This document shows positions 46,041 to 58,105 of a DNA stretch of 64,000 bases, piece after piece. The notes beneath the pieces were generated by a model. That model was not told where the DNA came from and made no database searches. It was given only the letters and a program-made list of their open reading frames with translations. A program made the translations under genes and the position numbers. Positions within the stretch are counted from its first letter, which is position 1. Each line of letters begins with the position of its first letter. Origin of the DNA: Plecoglossus altivelis (taxonomy: Eukaryota > Chordata > Actinopteri > Osmeriformes > Plecoglossidae); the NCBI GenBank assembly GCA_036571765.1, contig BROE01000020.1:7402749-7466748 (forward strand), in the 5' to 3' direction.

Positions 46041-49000
46041 CTTACTCAAATATAGTATTTTTAACATAGGGCCCCATGTATCAAATAGGCTGTATCCCTA
46101 CAGAGAACCCACAGTTTACCTTATAATGTAGGTGTAGCAGAGGCGCTCTGAAGGATTTTTAAGCCTACAAAGGTTTCTTGCTTGATAAATACTTTGTGAG
46201 TGTTAAACACACGTCATGTCAGCTGGCTTTCTTTAATTGAAAGATATTTTGTATTTCTTAATCACCTGACCTTTATTTTTCATCAAATTAATGTGAACCC
46301 TGTTTTTACTGGGGTTTTTTCGGTTGGATGAAGACGAACTACTGCTTAAGAGGGCAAATCGAAGATGCAACGTCGCCCCATGAAGGTGTTTTTTGTTTGT
46401 CTCTGAACGGTTATGGCTACATACCGTGTATCTAGTGATGTCGGGAGAGATAGATTAAGTTGCCCGGCAGAAAAACATCACAGCCATATTCACCTACAAG
46501 CAATAAGAAACTTGAGTAATTGGCATGTCACAGAGAGGCTATGTAGCAACGTGTTTGAAGAGCAAAACCAGATCAAGATAAGATTGGAGACAATATAAGG
46601 ACATGGGAAGTGTTCTGTCTCTGGAAGTTGAAAGGGAAGACCCACATAGATACAGAAAGAACCTCAGCTCACAGTATGAACGCAGCTTTTTTCGTTGTTC
46701 GGAAGAACCATGACAAATAGACTTCGTACTGTCAAAAATATCCCAGCGTTTTTCTCGACAAGTCTATATGTTCGGGGAACGTTACTACTGTTCTGTAAAA
46801 GCATTTATTGCATCTATTATTGTTATTTTAACTTACATTGTAAGAGATATTCAAGGTGAAGCCGCAGTCGCCCACTAGTGGTCAATTGCAAAGACTACCG
46901 CTTACCACTACGAGACGCGCCCAACATTCCTCTCTAAAACATTCCCTAAGCATGATGTATGGCCTGAGTTAAAATGCTTGAAAAGTCTAGATTGCGGGAT
47001 TCAACAGGCCTTAAACACGTTTTTTTTTTAATATATTTGAATATGTCGCAGGGTCAATGTTTTTAATGGGAGACAATTGCTTCTGTAAAGCTCTCGTGTC
47101 AGGCTTGAAATTAGACATTCACAACGATATTTTAATGTCACTGGATCTGCAGTGATATTAGCCTTACGCATTCTGGTTGCCCCAAAACATCTCGAGGTTA
47201 AATTGTGGTAAATTTTACGGGGATTCATTGGTAGCACATAGGCCTAGCGTTCATTTTGTTTTTGAAGGTGACTTGTTGAATAGGCTATCTTATTGTTCCG
47301 TGAAGAATTGCACACGTATGCCCACCTCTACTTGTTAAAAATAGCTCATAAACTGTACATGTTTGATTCCTGAACAATATAAAAGTTTAACTAAAGTCTA
47401 TCTGTAAGGGGTTTGCGAACCAACTTAACTGGTGTTTTGATCTACATAGCCTATTGCTAAAAAGCACGAGTACTTGCGACATTCAGCCCAAAGTGTCCCT
47501 GTGCCTTTGCGCACTCAAAACTGAACACAAAGCAAGGGCTTTCCATTCGACTAACGAGTAAACCAAGACCTAACTGTGTTACTGTGCAATGTCCGTCTGA
47601 CTTAACTTTGACTCTTACGCAAATGTTTCTATCATGCAGAAGTTAAAAAGAGATTGTAAATCTGGGGAATTTATGTTTATACCATCGAATACAAGCCTCG
47701 CAACATTAAATAATCTAGCAAAATCAATAATCATTATTTTAATATATTTAATAATTAAAACGGGTAAATCACAACATTTAGACCCATACTATTAGCCATG
47801 AGCTTGTTATTATAATTGCTATTATTAGGCTCAGGCTACTATAGTAAATTTCAATTATCTAGAATAGGATTTTTAACACTGTTTTTTTTTTAGCGTTTTT
47901 TTTTTTTGGAATAGCCATTCCCCCATTGCCTAAAAGGTCATGGCGAGGTTTCTATCAAGAAAACGTTTTCTTTAAAAAAACGCCTTTGTTGTGGGTTTTC
48001 GTGTGATTGATGCTTGACTTAATCCAGTGCTCGGTGAGCCTTCCCAGGAGGGTGAGGCTGGCTCTTTGTGCTTTTCTGTCCCATGTGAAGCTAACTAAAG
48101 CTGGAGAGTGAGGGTCAGAGCTATTGGGCTGGGTACCAGGTTCTCCCCACCGGCGCATCTACATGTGAAATCGCCATTTCACCCCTCCACACTCCCTAAT
48201 TGTTACTAAAATTATTTGTGAAATTGCCTTCCACCAGGAGTGTTTTACACGGCAATTGTCACACAATTTACTATGCACGGCGGGCCCACCGAGTCGACAC
48301 ACGCACTTCTGCCATTCACGATGCATCCTCTGTTTGGCCTACTAAAGAGTGTGATAGTTAGAATGTTATTTCATAACAATTACCTTTAAGCTACTGCTCT
48401 CTTCAGAAGATCAACCCCAGACGACAATGGTGTTCCACTGGACAACCTGTTGGTTTCATCGCGGGTCGTTCGTTGTAATTCTTATAATTACCCTACAAGC
48501 TTGCAGGTTTTTTATAAAAAAGAGATCGGACGTTATGGACACGCAATTTTACGCAATTAGAAATGTTAACATCCAAGAAACAGTTTTGACATAGCATACA
48601 TATTTCAGTATATGCTATTAAATTCCACCGTACACAACAGAATGTGATCCGTGAGACTGAACTAAATCAGGTTGCCTAAATATTCTTGGGTGAAAGTGTG
48701 TATCCTAATAAATCAAAGGCATTTCATGGATTAAATATGATGTCATTTTAAGTCATTTTATGGCACCTGTGAATTTTAACTGGTTTGAATGACTGTTGCC
48801 AAAGGCATATGAGGTTCTCTTGAAGAACAACTTGTTTTGTGGGTTTCTCTATTCAGGAAATAGCTAATGAATTGAGTGAACTCAAGTCTGGACCATTAGA
48901 TGTTCACGCTTATCGCATGGATTTCTTTATTTTTAGAAACTTTCCCCGTCTGACACTGAATGCATTTTCGTCCGGTTTATAATGGTTCCCTTATATGAAT

Positions 49001-49545
49001 GAAACGCGAATGAACGCAGCCCATTCGTGTGCTCCGGCGTCATAGCCCGCTGTGCCGGATTTCATCAAGCTTGGTGAGGAACTTTCATGGATACGAGTCC
49101 ACTCTCTCGAGCGCTCAGTCGTTGCTCGTGTTCACATTCGGTTGGAATGTGGGCTACAGTCGCGCGTTTTACGATGGAAGTTTTAACCGTTATATATGGT
49201 AAAAGTGATCTTAAATATTCTACAGAAGCTATTGCTTCTAAAAAGTGTTACAGAGCACTGGATCAATTCAAAGTGGATTTTGATATAAATAATGTTTGTC
49301 TGTTTGTAGTTACATACAGTACCTTGCTTAACATAGCCTCCACCGGGCCACATCTCCAAATTACGCACGAAAATGCAAACTTGGGCTGCCTTGTAAATAT
49401 GGCTATTTTCATATAAGCCAATACCTGATGTTAAACAATTCATTTAGAAACGATTCATTTTCAATTCTCTGTTTACGTATAGACGGAAAACCGAGACACA
49501 TTGAATTAAAAGTGGAATGTGATATTTGCATTCTGCTGTTACCTG

Positions 49546-49620
49546 ATTGGACGACACGGTCCGTGGCTACGCCATCATGAATAAAAGAAAGCCAGTAGAG
49601 CCTATCGCAATGCTCCAGTG
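49546..49620 (+). promoter_or_regulatory. Candidate pax7 core promoter
   Basis: An inverted CCAAT box (ATTGG at 49546-49550) and a TATA-like ATAAAAG (49581-49587) are spaced as in a vertebrate core promoter. They predict a start site near 49610-49620 and a 5' UTR of about 440 nt before the pax7 ATG. Position and spacing are seen; promoter activity is inferred. Confidence 0.45.
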
Positions 49621-50053
49621 TCTCCTCCCACAACGTACGCCAAAGTTGGCCACTTAAACTACTTCCAGCAGGCAGACGTTATCAAAACTATAGCTGACCA
49701 CTAAGTATATCACGGCAAAGAACTGAGAAAACCTTTGCCCACTTATACATTTAAGTGCAAGGTGTATCCCCCTCCCCTTGCACATTTCCCCCACACACAT
49801 ACACACACACAAACCTTATCCGAAGGGCTCTGATTTTACGCCGACAAGTAGTGAAGAATATCAACACCTTTTCCCCCTGGAGGGGTTGAATATTGACACA
49901 TTTATCTGTCTGGGACTACGAGGTTGTAGTTTGTCATCTTTGTGCCTTTGAGGACATTTTGTATCAGAACTGCATCCGTGTATCTGGACTTTGTCAGAGT
50001 GAGAACTTGGTTTCACCAGACATTGCCCATTCGTCGTTTCTTGGGTAGCTAGA

Positions 50054-51101
50054 ATGGCTACTTTACCAGGAACGGTTCCTCGGATGATGCGCCCCGCGCC
50101 AGGCCAGAATTATCCCCGCACTGGCTTTCCACTGGAAGGTAGGCAATGCTATCTTTATATTCCATGTAGATTTTAACGGCAAACAAGCGATCATCTCTTT
50201 GGGAATTATAATTATATATTTTTTTGGTGTTGCATACTGTACCTTTTTGTTGTAAATAATAGAAAATCATTGTTTATCAGAACAGCATGCACCCAAATAA
50301 CGTTGATTTACAGCATGGTTAGCTGCTAAAGACAGTTTCAATTATATTCATCATTTTTGAGTCATTTACTGGTGGGAATGTTTTTACTTAAAAAGAAAGA
50401 GTAATTTCCCTCTTTCTTAATCATGAAGCTGTTCTAAGTTTCCTAAGACAAACGTCTAAGCACATGCGCGGAAAAAAAGATGCGTTTGTATTTGCATGTG
50501 TTTATGGAAGCGGTTGCTGCTGGTTTTAGAAAGTTCGTGCTCAAGTGTTTTACACGAAAATGCACAAAACCACGTAGCTCGCAAATGACTCAAGCTCCAG
50601 GATTTGTTGAAGTGTCCTGGCGCTGCAAATGGAGAGAATATACACAGCAAAGAGACGGCTCAAAGGATCACATCAATATTTGTACAACATGACTAGGAAT
50701 AATCAAGTTCGAAAGTGTCACACTCTTTAGATCCTCTTGAATGCGAAATTGGGTAGTTGAAGTGCTGTGTTCCTCCACAGACACATCCTGCCTTGCACGG
50801 CGGGCTGAATGAGTTTGGCATGATTTTCATCTGCAAATGGACGGCTTAATAGCAGGCCTGTAGGTCTGGGTATATTGTGTAAGTGATAGATTTTAAGCAT
50901 GGCACATCATGGAAGAGTTATAAAAGAAACTTTATGTGATTCAACTGTGGTCATCGTTAATGTTGACCAGCTGTTTTTCTGATTTTCAATTATTATGAAT
51001 CTGTCGGAATTGTATGGCAATCAGGGCTATGCAGTAGGCTATGGGCACCGCACAAGCTCATAAAGACATGTTTGTATCATCATATAGGCTATATAGCATA
51101 T

Positions 51102-51151
<50 letters not shown>

Positions 51152-52429
51152 TTATATAAGCATGATATCGTTTTGACAACTCTGGTGGCCCTTAATTGAT
51201 GACATCAAACAGCTATCAAGCATCCTATTAACTCTCTTTATTGGAAGATTTATACGTGAAACTCAAATCAGTTCTTTACCTTACGGCCTGCAATACGTGT
51301 TGAACCGAAAAATAAAAGTATTGTTGAGATGTTTATTGTTTGTCATGGAACAGTGTCAACCCCTCTGGGCCAAGGGCGCGTGAACCAGCTCGGTGGAGTG
51401 TTCATCAACGGGAGACCGCTTCCAAACCATATTCGACACAAGATCGTGGAGATGGCCCACCACGGTATCCGGCCCTGCGTTATCTCGAGACAGCTGCGGG
51501 TTTCTCACGGTTGTGTCTCAAAAATCCTCTGTCGGTACCAGGAGACTGGTTCGATTCGTCCCGGTGCTATAGGAGGCAGCAAGCCCAGGGTGAGTAGACA
51601 AGCAAGAATGTTTCACTGCAAACGCTGGCTGTTGCCTAATGCGGCCTATTCTAGATGGTCTTTAGGCCCACCACTGACTACAAGCATACATCATAATCCT
51701 ATATTGTGTCACTCGGTTGTGGTTTGTGGTAAGAATGTGGTGTCTTGCATGATTTCAGTTCACTTAATTTACGTGTTAATTCATACGGACTATTATCAAA
51801 ATGGATGAGCAATATTATAACATGAGGTATGGGGCTAATATCATGTCTTGCAGTAAATTACCATTAAAGTTGTTTTGAACTGGCTTTCTTTTTTACATTC
51901 AATCTACAAAAAAAAGCAAGTAGCAACACCGGACGTTGAGAAGCGGATCGAGGAGTACAAGAGAGAGAACCCGGGAATGTTTAGCTGGGAGATTCGTGAC
52001 AAGTTACTGAAGGACGGCGTGTGCGACAGAAGCACGGTTCCTTCAGGTGAGGCTTCATCTGGTAAGCAACCTTTCCTTATTATAAGTGACTAACCCCTCT
52101 ATTTAAAGAGACAACGTGCAACAAATAATTATGTTACCAAGAAAATTATTTTCAGGTAGCCTACACCATGAGTCTACATGGACAGGCACTAATAGTTCCT
52201 CGACGCTTGCCCCAAAGTACAGGAAATAGACACAAATAATTCCCTCACGCACTTTGGATATTCGATAGACTAACTTGAAATTCTGCTTTGTTATCATCAG
52301 TGAGCTCCATCAGCCGAGTGTTGAGGGCCCGATTTGGCAAGAAAGATGATGAAGATGACTGTGATAAGAAGGATGAGGATGGAGAGAAGAAAACCAAACA
52401 CAGCATAGATGGCATCCTTGGTGACAAAG
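50054..52429 (+). CDS. pax7: Paired box protein Pax-7, exons 1-4 (5' part only)
   Basis: Paired-homeodomain transcription factor of neural crest, dorsal neural tube and muscle satellite cells. Exons: 50054-50138, 51354-51589, 51917-52061 (or to 52046) and 52301-52429; phases 1, 0, 1, 1 agree. The start MATLPGTVPRMMRPAPGQN is diagnostic of Pax7 over Pax3. Exon 2 has the family-typical 236 bp and encodes the PAI half of the paired domain (GQGRVNQLGGVFINGRPLP); exon 3 encodes the RED half (EYKRENPGMFSWEIRD). Exon 4 holds an acidic run (KKDDEDDCDKKDEDGEK) and the octapeptide HSIDGILG at about 189-196. The homeobox exons are not in the window; intron 4 runs to the right edge. Whether it is pax7a or pax7b cannot be decided here. 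Confidence 0.95.
51104..51148. repeat. (CA)n microsatellite in pax7 intron 1
   Basis: About 22 CA units, some 200 bp before exon 2. Confidence 0.95.
52047..52061 (+). promoter_or_regulatory. pax7: Tandem splice donors of pax7 exon 3
   Basis: Two GT donors 15 nt apart (TCAG|GTGAGG ending the exon at 52046; TCTG|GTAAGC ending it at 52061) both leave phase 1. Use of the distal one inserts five residues (GEASS) near the end of the paired domain. Short inserts at this spot are known for Pax7 isoforms in vertebrates. Confidence 0.75.
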
Positions 52430-52569
52430 GTAGGTCAACAACATATTAACACGGCAGAAGTAGGTGATGGTGTCAATGTGAATTTCCCTCTAATATTATT
52501 GCAGTAAGTAGGCTATTATTAGACCTGCTTCTACAATGGCAATTGTTTTTTAAATATCCTAGCCTATGA

Positions 52570-52588
52570 CGACGATATATATATATTG

Positions 52589-52619
<31 letters not shown>

Positions 52620-52680
52620 GATTATATGATATAGCCTATAGCTATAGGCTATAGCCTATAGCTGTCTCTGTTCCTGTTTC
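52570..52680. repeat. AT-rich and palindromic repeat in pax7 intron 4
   Basis: A (TA)n tract is followed by ATAGCCTATAGCTATAGGCT, which is a near-perfect inverted repeat, and further copies of AGCCTATAGC. Confidence 0.8.
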
Positions 52681-53747
52681 TGTTTTAGCATATATTTTAT
52701 ATCTTCACAAGTCATGTTAAATAGCTTGTATTTTTACATAAACCACGGATGGTTATTTAACGATTATGTAGGCACACTAAGATGCTGGTTTTTATGGATC
52801 TTAAACAGCCTATCGTTTTCAATTAGGCATCAAACGTTTTAAATGTTTGCTAGACTATCTCTTGGGAAATTCTTACACATGCACGGTAAATTTACAGAGC
52901 CTTGGGTGCATTTATTCCTGCTTTAAAATGCAGCCAGTAGTTACTCAATCATTCAATTATTTATGTGAGCCCTGACGGAAGGTATTTAGCTCCAGAAAAT
53001 TAATTTGTGTAGCAAATTCCTCTCGCTCTCATTTAACGACCACTCTAAACGACAGCTGACAGTTGACCCGTTTGACAATCAATGTCAGTTAGACGAACCG
53101 CCCGGCAAATTTAAAGGGGAGCAGTGTCTGCGTGACGGGAAACTGTAGCCATGATCGAGTGTTTTGACTAATCGACGTTTAATCTATATATGCATACTGG
53201 TTTCATTAAAACACAAAAAACAAGTGGTCAACGGTTCACTTTTATAAAAGAGAATCGATGTGTAATTATGTTATAAACCTAAATTAAATGTGATCTTTAG
53301 CCCACAGCTTTCAGACACCGACGGTTCTGGTTTTTGTTATTAGGCAACTCTATAGGTTATTTTATAATAAAGAATAGTAATTTAATGTGTTCAATTAGAT
53401 AATTCTGTGCCGCTTTACCACAGCCGTCAAGTGCACTCCATGTCGTTGCCAACATGGTAAGATAAAAAATCTAAGCGCTTTGACAAACCTTTCCTGAATG
53501 AGACAAAGGTCGTCCTTTAAGATGATCAAACATGTGTGAATAGGGTTTAGATAAGAGTTCACCAAAGCTTTTTCCTGTAAAAGACACTGCCAGCCCCCTT
53601 CAAACTTGAAGATGAACTTCAGTCCCCAAACCTCTTTTCTCTATTGAAGCTTTTCTAAAGTGAAGATTCCGAGGTACAAAGGCAAGTCCTAGAAAGCACG
53701 GCAGCGAAAAGGAGAATATAGGCTTGTCCATTCTCATTCAAAATCCC

Positions 53748-53751
<4 letters not shown>

Positions 53752-53808
<57 letters not shown>

Positions 53809-53812
53809 GAAA
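53752..53812. repeat. (GA)n microsatellite
   Basis: About 30 GA units with one GGGA interruption. Confidence 0.95.
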
Positions 53813-55028
53813 CTTTGTACAAAGGGCAAGGGAAGATATAAAAGGAAATGAATTATTCAGTACACCCCGCTGTTAGATAGTTTTGTACTATTATAGAACA
53901 GTCTGTTGGAGCAGAATGAGTATTTGATGGTGCAAAACGGTTCTTTCTTTTTTCTAAAAGGCTTGTGTCCATTTAGAGGTCGAATTGTGTTTCCTAGCCG
54001 CATGCAAACACGCAATAACAAATGAAAATGGTCCATAGATTACACAAATACTCACAGGCCTTTACTCATCTTTAATTCCAGCAGTAGGAAACATCATTAC
54101 GTTGTTTAGTATTACGCAGTGAACTGTGCAATTACTATCCATTTGCTATCGTCAAGGGAACCGCTGGTGTTCTGTACGGCAGATAGACCTCTACGGTTTT
54201 CGGTTGGCTATACGTAGGCTATAGGCTATAAGCTTTCAATTTCTTGAAAAAAGATTCGTTCCCTCAAGTTTACCATGCGGCTGCTGGCATTTCTAATAAT
54301 GTTAATACTTATTAGAGTGATGAAAACGGTGACTGCTGAATAGACGTCTGTGTTCAGGGAGGGTGTAATAGCTTACGGGTATGGTAAGAAATGTATTTAT
54401 CCCCAATCAAGCCCTCACTCTCTGAGTTTGAGGCACAAACGTTATGTATAAGAGCTTTAAAGAAGATTAAGTAGAGCCTTTTATTTCTGTTTCACTTTCA
54501 TCTCAGGACGGAGCTCACAGTGGCTCGCTCCAGGCGCAAATTCATGAGATTTTTGGGTTCGCTTATGCTGCTCTTCAGACTTCATGAGTATTTATCTATT
54601 TGTTTATTTTTGTATTTTTTATGTAGGCTACTATTTTGGGTTACAGTAGCCTAAACATAGGCTACATCACTGGTAATCTGACGTGGTTAAACACATATAA
54701 ACAAATGCTTAATTATACGCCAGTATGCTAAATTTATTTGCAATGTTGGAACGTCAAGGCAATCTACGGATCCCAGTTTGGAATTTAAAACATTTCAGTT
54801 TCCTCAGAGTACGTGGTATACTTGTTGAAGGCTATGAGAAGCAAGCGCAGACTATGATGTTATACGTCAGGAATTCCATATGCTCTTTTGCAATAAGGAC
54901 GCAAAAAAGGAGACTCGCAGATCACCCTGCCAAGTTTAATTAGTCGACAAACGGGACACAAGGTTGCGCCGCGACAAAAAGCCACACGTGTGCGCAAACC
55001 TGGAGATGCTTTTGTTTGCCTAAGACTG

Positions 55029-55080
<52 letters not shown>
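55029..55080. repeat. (GA)n microsatellite
   Basis: About 25 uninterrupted GA units. Confidence 0.95.
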
Positions 55081-55083
<3 letters not shown>

Positions 55084-57899
55084 GGGGAGATCGTCTTTAG
55101 GGACCATCTGCGGTGCTAAACCAACAAACTGTCACCTGTGCGCAAGGAGAGATGGGATGCGACAGGCGATGGACACTTCAACAAATTGGCGGATTACCTA
55201 AGGTTCTCCATCTAATCAAACAGACGCCTGATAGGATTTCTTGGCGGCGGGAAGGGATAATGAGCGGACGATGAAGAGGTGTACGGAGGGGAGCCAGGCA
55301 ATCCAAGGCTTGGGGCTTGGATACTATGTGCATATTCAATTAAATGACCATTGGCACCGATCAAGATTTAGGCAAAAGCCTGCTTTCAACATGAAGACAT
55401 GTTACACAAAAGATCATGTAGTCTACGAAACATCATGGCCTATATTGAATAACGCACTCGATTCAAAACGGTCAATTCTGTGATAAACGGGTTAGGTTGG
55501 TGCAGGCCTGTATACGATCATAACAAATGTCAACAAAAGTTGATCAAATAAGATAATTATTTGTAGCCTATATTATGCCACTTCCCCTTGTGCGCGCGCA
55601 GACCTTTTCCCTTCGTAAACAAACTGACGCACTCACGATTTCCAAGTGTATGGAAATACTGTATAATGTAGCTATATTCCGAGTCTAAAGCCGCGCTGAA
55701 AGAGAAGGACAGGGGAATGAAGCGAGAGACCACTTCAAACAAATCCATCTGGTATAGTGTGTGAGAGAGATTTAGTGAGAATATGGGGAAGTTATTTAGC
55801 TATTAATAACATTTTTTCCTCAGGCATTGAGAGCAACTCCATCTGCACTTTCTCGCAGCTATTTGGCTGGGTTGAAATTGAGGGAGACCCAAATGTTGGG
55901 CAGAGATAACACACCCATCATAGCCCAGACCCTGCGCTGTGCTTCACTGTATTAAACTCGGATTAACCTCCTCTCTCCCCGCATCTCGCTGTAGCCACTT
56001 CTCTCCGGTATTAACATTTGTGTATTTCTCAGAGAGCTGAAAAGACTAGCAACACATTATCAATAGAATACAATCAATATTTTATATTACTATTACTGAT
56101 AATGTTAATATTAATATTTAATATAACAACTGTAATAATAGTAATGTTATTGCTATTATTTAACTCACCAATGTTGTTATTAAGTGGACTGAGATACATA
56201 GCAATTATTTGGTGTAGTTTTTTTTTTCAAATTTAATGCAAAATGTATTGAAACAAAAACAAATCAAGAGTAATACCAAATAAATTGCATTGATGGAATA
56301 GGAAACGTAATATAAAGTAGGCAATATAGAGCCTATAAAAACATGGTAAGATAGGCTACTGCAACATGTGGAGAGAAACTGAAGATGTACAGTCTATCTC
56401 TTATAAACTGTCACCCATCACAACATTGACAAAAAACCAGTTTTATTCGCGCAAAAAACTAGCAAATATAAGTATATATTTTAATTTACTGCTCATGAAA
56501 TACATGGTGAACGTAACAAAAAATAATAATTTCAGAATTGTTGGGGCTGAAAACCGTTTCAAATAGTTTTAAAAAAAACGTGTCAAAACCATTATGAAAA
56601 GGTGTCGAACCCCACAAACAAATGTATCGCAGCTTGCTAAATACCCACGTCTGGCTCGTGACAAGTGAACAAGACTATTAATGTCCTCACATATTTTCTT
56701 GTTGATGAAAACTCTTTCGAATTTATTGCAGATGTACTACTTTGCATGTTTGTCATTCCCCAAGCAAGCAACGCCATACCAGAAGGGCATCTGCCTCCCT
56801 GGTAGCCTACGATTTATGAACAACACACGTCAAAGGGAAGCAGGCAAGGCTATGACACGTTAAATAGATAAAAAGAAATTTACACGAGCAACCGAGTGTC
56901 CCGATTCGTTCTCTCCTCGGTAGTGAGCAATTATACCAGCGATTGGCGACCTGTGAACTTTAGGGGGACCCCAAATTCGTCATGTGGGGGATTTTGGTTT
57001 AGAGCACCGTCAACATAGTAGGCCTAGACGAAAAAAACAAGAAGCGTGGAACCGTAATGTAGCATACAGCTAAATTAGAATAATGAATAAAAATCCCCCA
57101 ACCTTTTTCTAATGACACATGCACAAGATCATTTATTAGGATATAATAATTATTACTATTACGATGTAACTGAACGACATCAAGGATTCCGAGCCTGTTA
57201 ATTAATTACAGCGTGTAGGCCTATCTTATCGTGTGGAACATGTCCTGCCCTGTTTGCCAGAATAATGTTTTTTCTTAGACATTGGGATTTCTATCAAATC
57301 TATAAAGGCAGTTGTACTCCTTAACTAAAATGGTTCAATTGATATCTCGTTGAGCAATTTGATTGTTATTTTTTTGTGACAGGCCTACGTTACCACATTC
57401 CACAACACGCACCAGGCAATTTACTGTATTTTGAGTGTTTTTGAGTTATTATTGTACAAATAGGCTAAAATGCCTCTATCAAGATAAGACAATTTTTCAG
57501 CAGACAAGCACAGAGACCTGCCCACGGTAGGCTACCGACGACCGGAGCTCAAAAACTCGAACGAGCGGGAACGATATCTTCATGCTTCATAACGTTTTGC
57601 TGGATAAGAGGGTCGAAGAATTTTGGGGAGATCAGAACCATACGAGACAAATTAAAGAGGAAGCAATGCCCTCAAGGCCTCCTCTCACTTAATGTGTTCA
57701 AGTGCAGGAAGTTGCCATCATTTCTGCCTGTGTTCCACGGTGCCAATTTTCACCATCAGAACTTTTCGTGACCCTGAATGAAGCCAACCAGACTTCATGT
57801 ATTCTATGTGAGCCTAGCGCTAGGGTGCCTTTTGTATTTCACCATTTAAGTAAGCTGGACCCACAGTTTAGTTTAGTCAACATAAAGTCAACATCTTAA

Positions 57900-58105
57900 C
57901 AAGTGGTTGATAAAAAAAAAAGATTCTGTTAAAAGGTTTCTGCCAATTTTGCTCCTCTGTGTTTTTTTTCTTGGAGTATTTTCCTCTCTTCCTTGTGGGT
58001 TTACATTGGTTAAAGTACAGTTACTCTGGGTATATGTGAAGCTATCTTGGACATTTATTGTAAAAACGGCTGTACAAATACCTTTGGATTTGATTTTAAA
58101 ATAAG
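57900..58105 (+). mobile_element. Degenerate retroposon 3' tail in pax7 intron 4
   Basis: TTTCTGCCAATTTTGCTCCT, then CTTCCTTGTGGGTTTACATT and TTGTAAAAACGGCTGTACAA lead into AT-rich DNA. This follows the order of the common fish L2-like tail (TTTTTCCTTG...TGTAAAGC...TTGTAAAAAGCGCTATACAAATA). It is strongly diverged and 5'-truncated. Confidence 0.4.

Larger units (their letters stand above)
41016..49540. other. Intergenic region between ccdc51 and pax7
   Basis: No coding exon recognised on either strand over 8.5 kb. It contains three minisatellites (41290-41545, 45286-45570, 45760-46040), a 12-bp repeat (GTTGCTACTTCT, 43316-43372) and a poly-G run (44089-44103). The right part (about 46800-49000) is AT-rich with few repeats and could carry pax7 upstream regulatory DNA, which is inference from position. 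Confidence 0.5.

Noticed and set aside
45763..46131. Open frames with repeated YRDMSPLSS-type and YCVDDKGD-type peptides
   Set aside because: Second 33-bp minisatellite, no start context, splice sites or family similarity.
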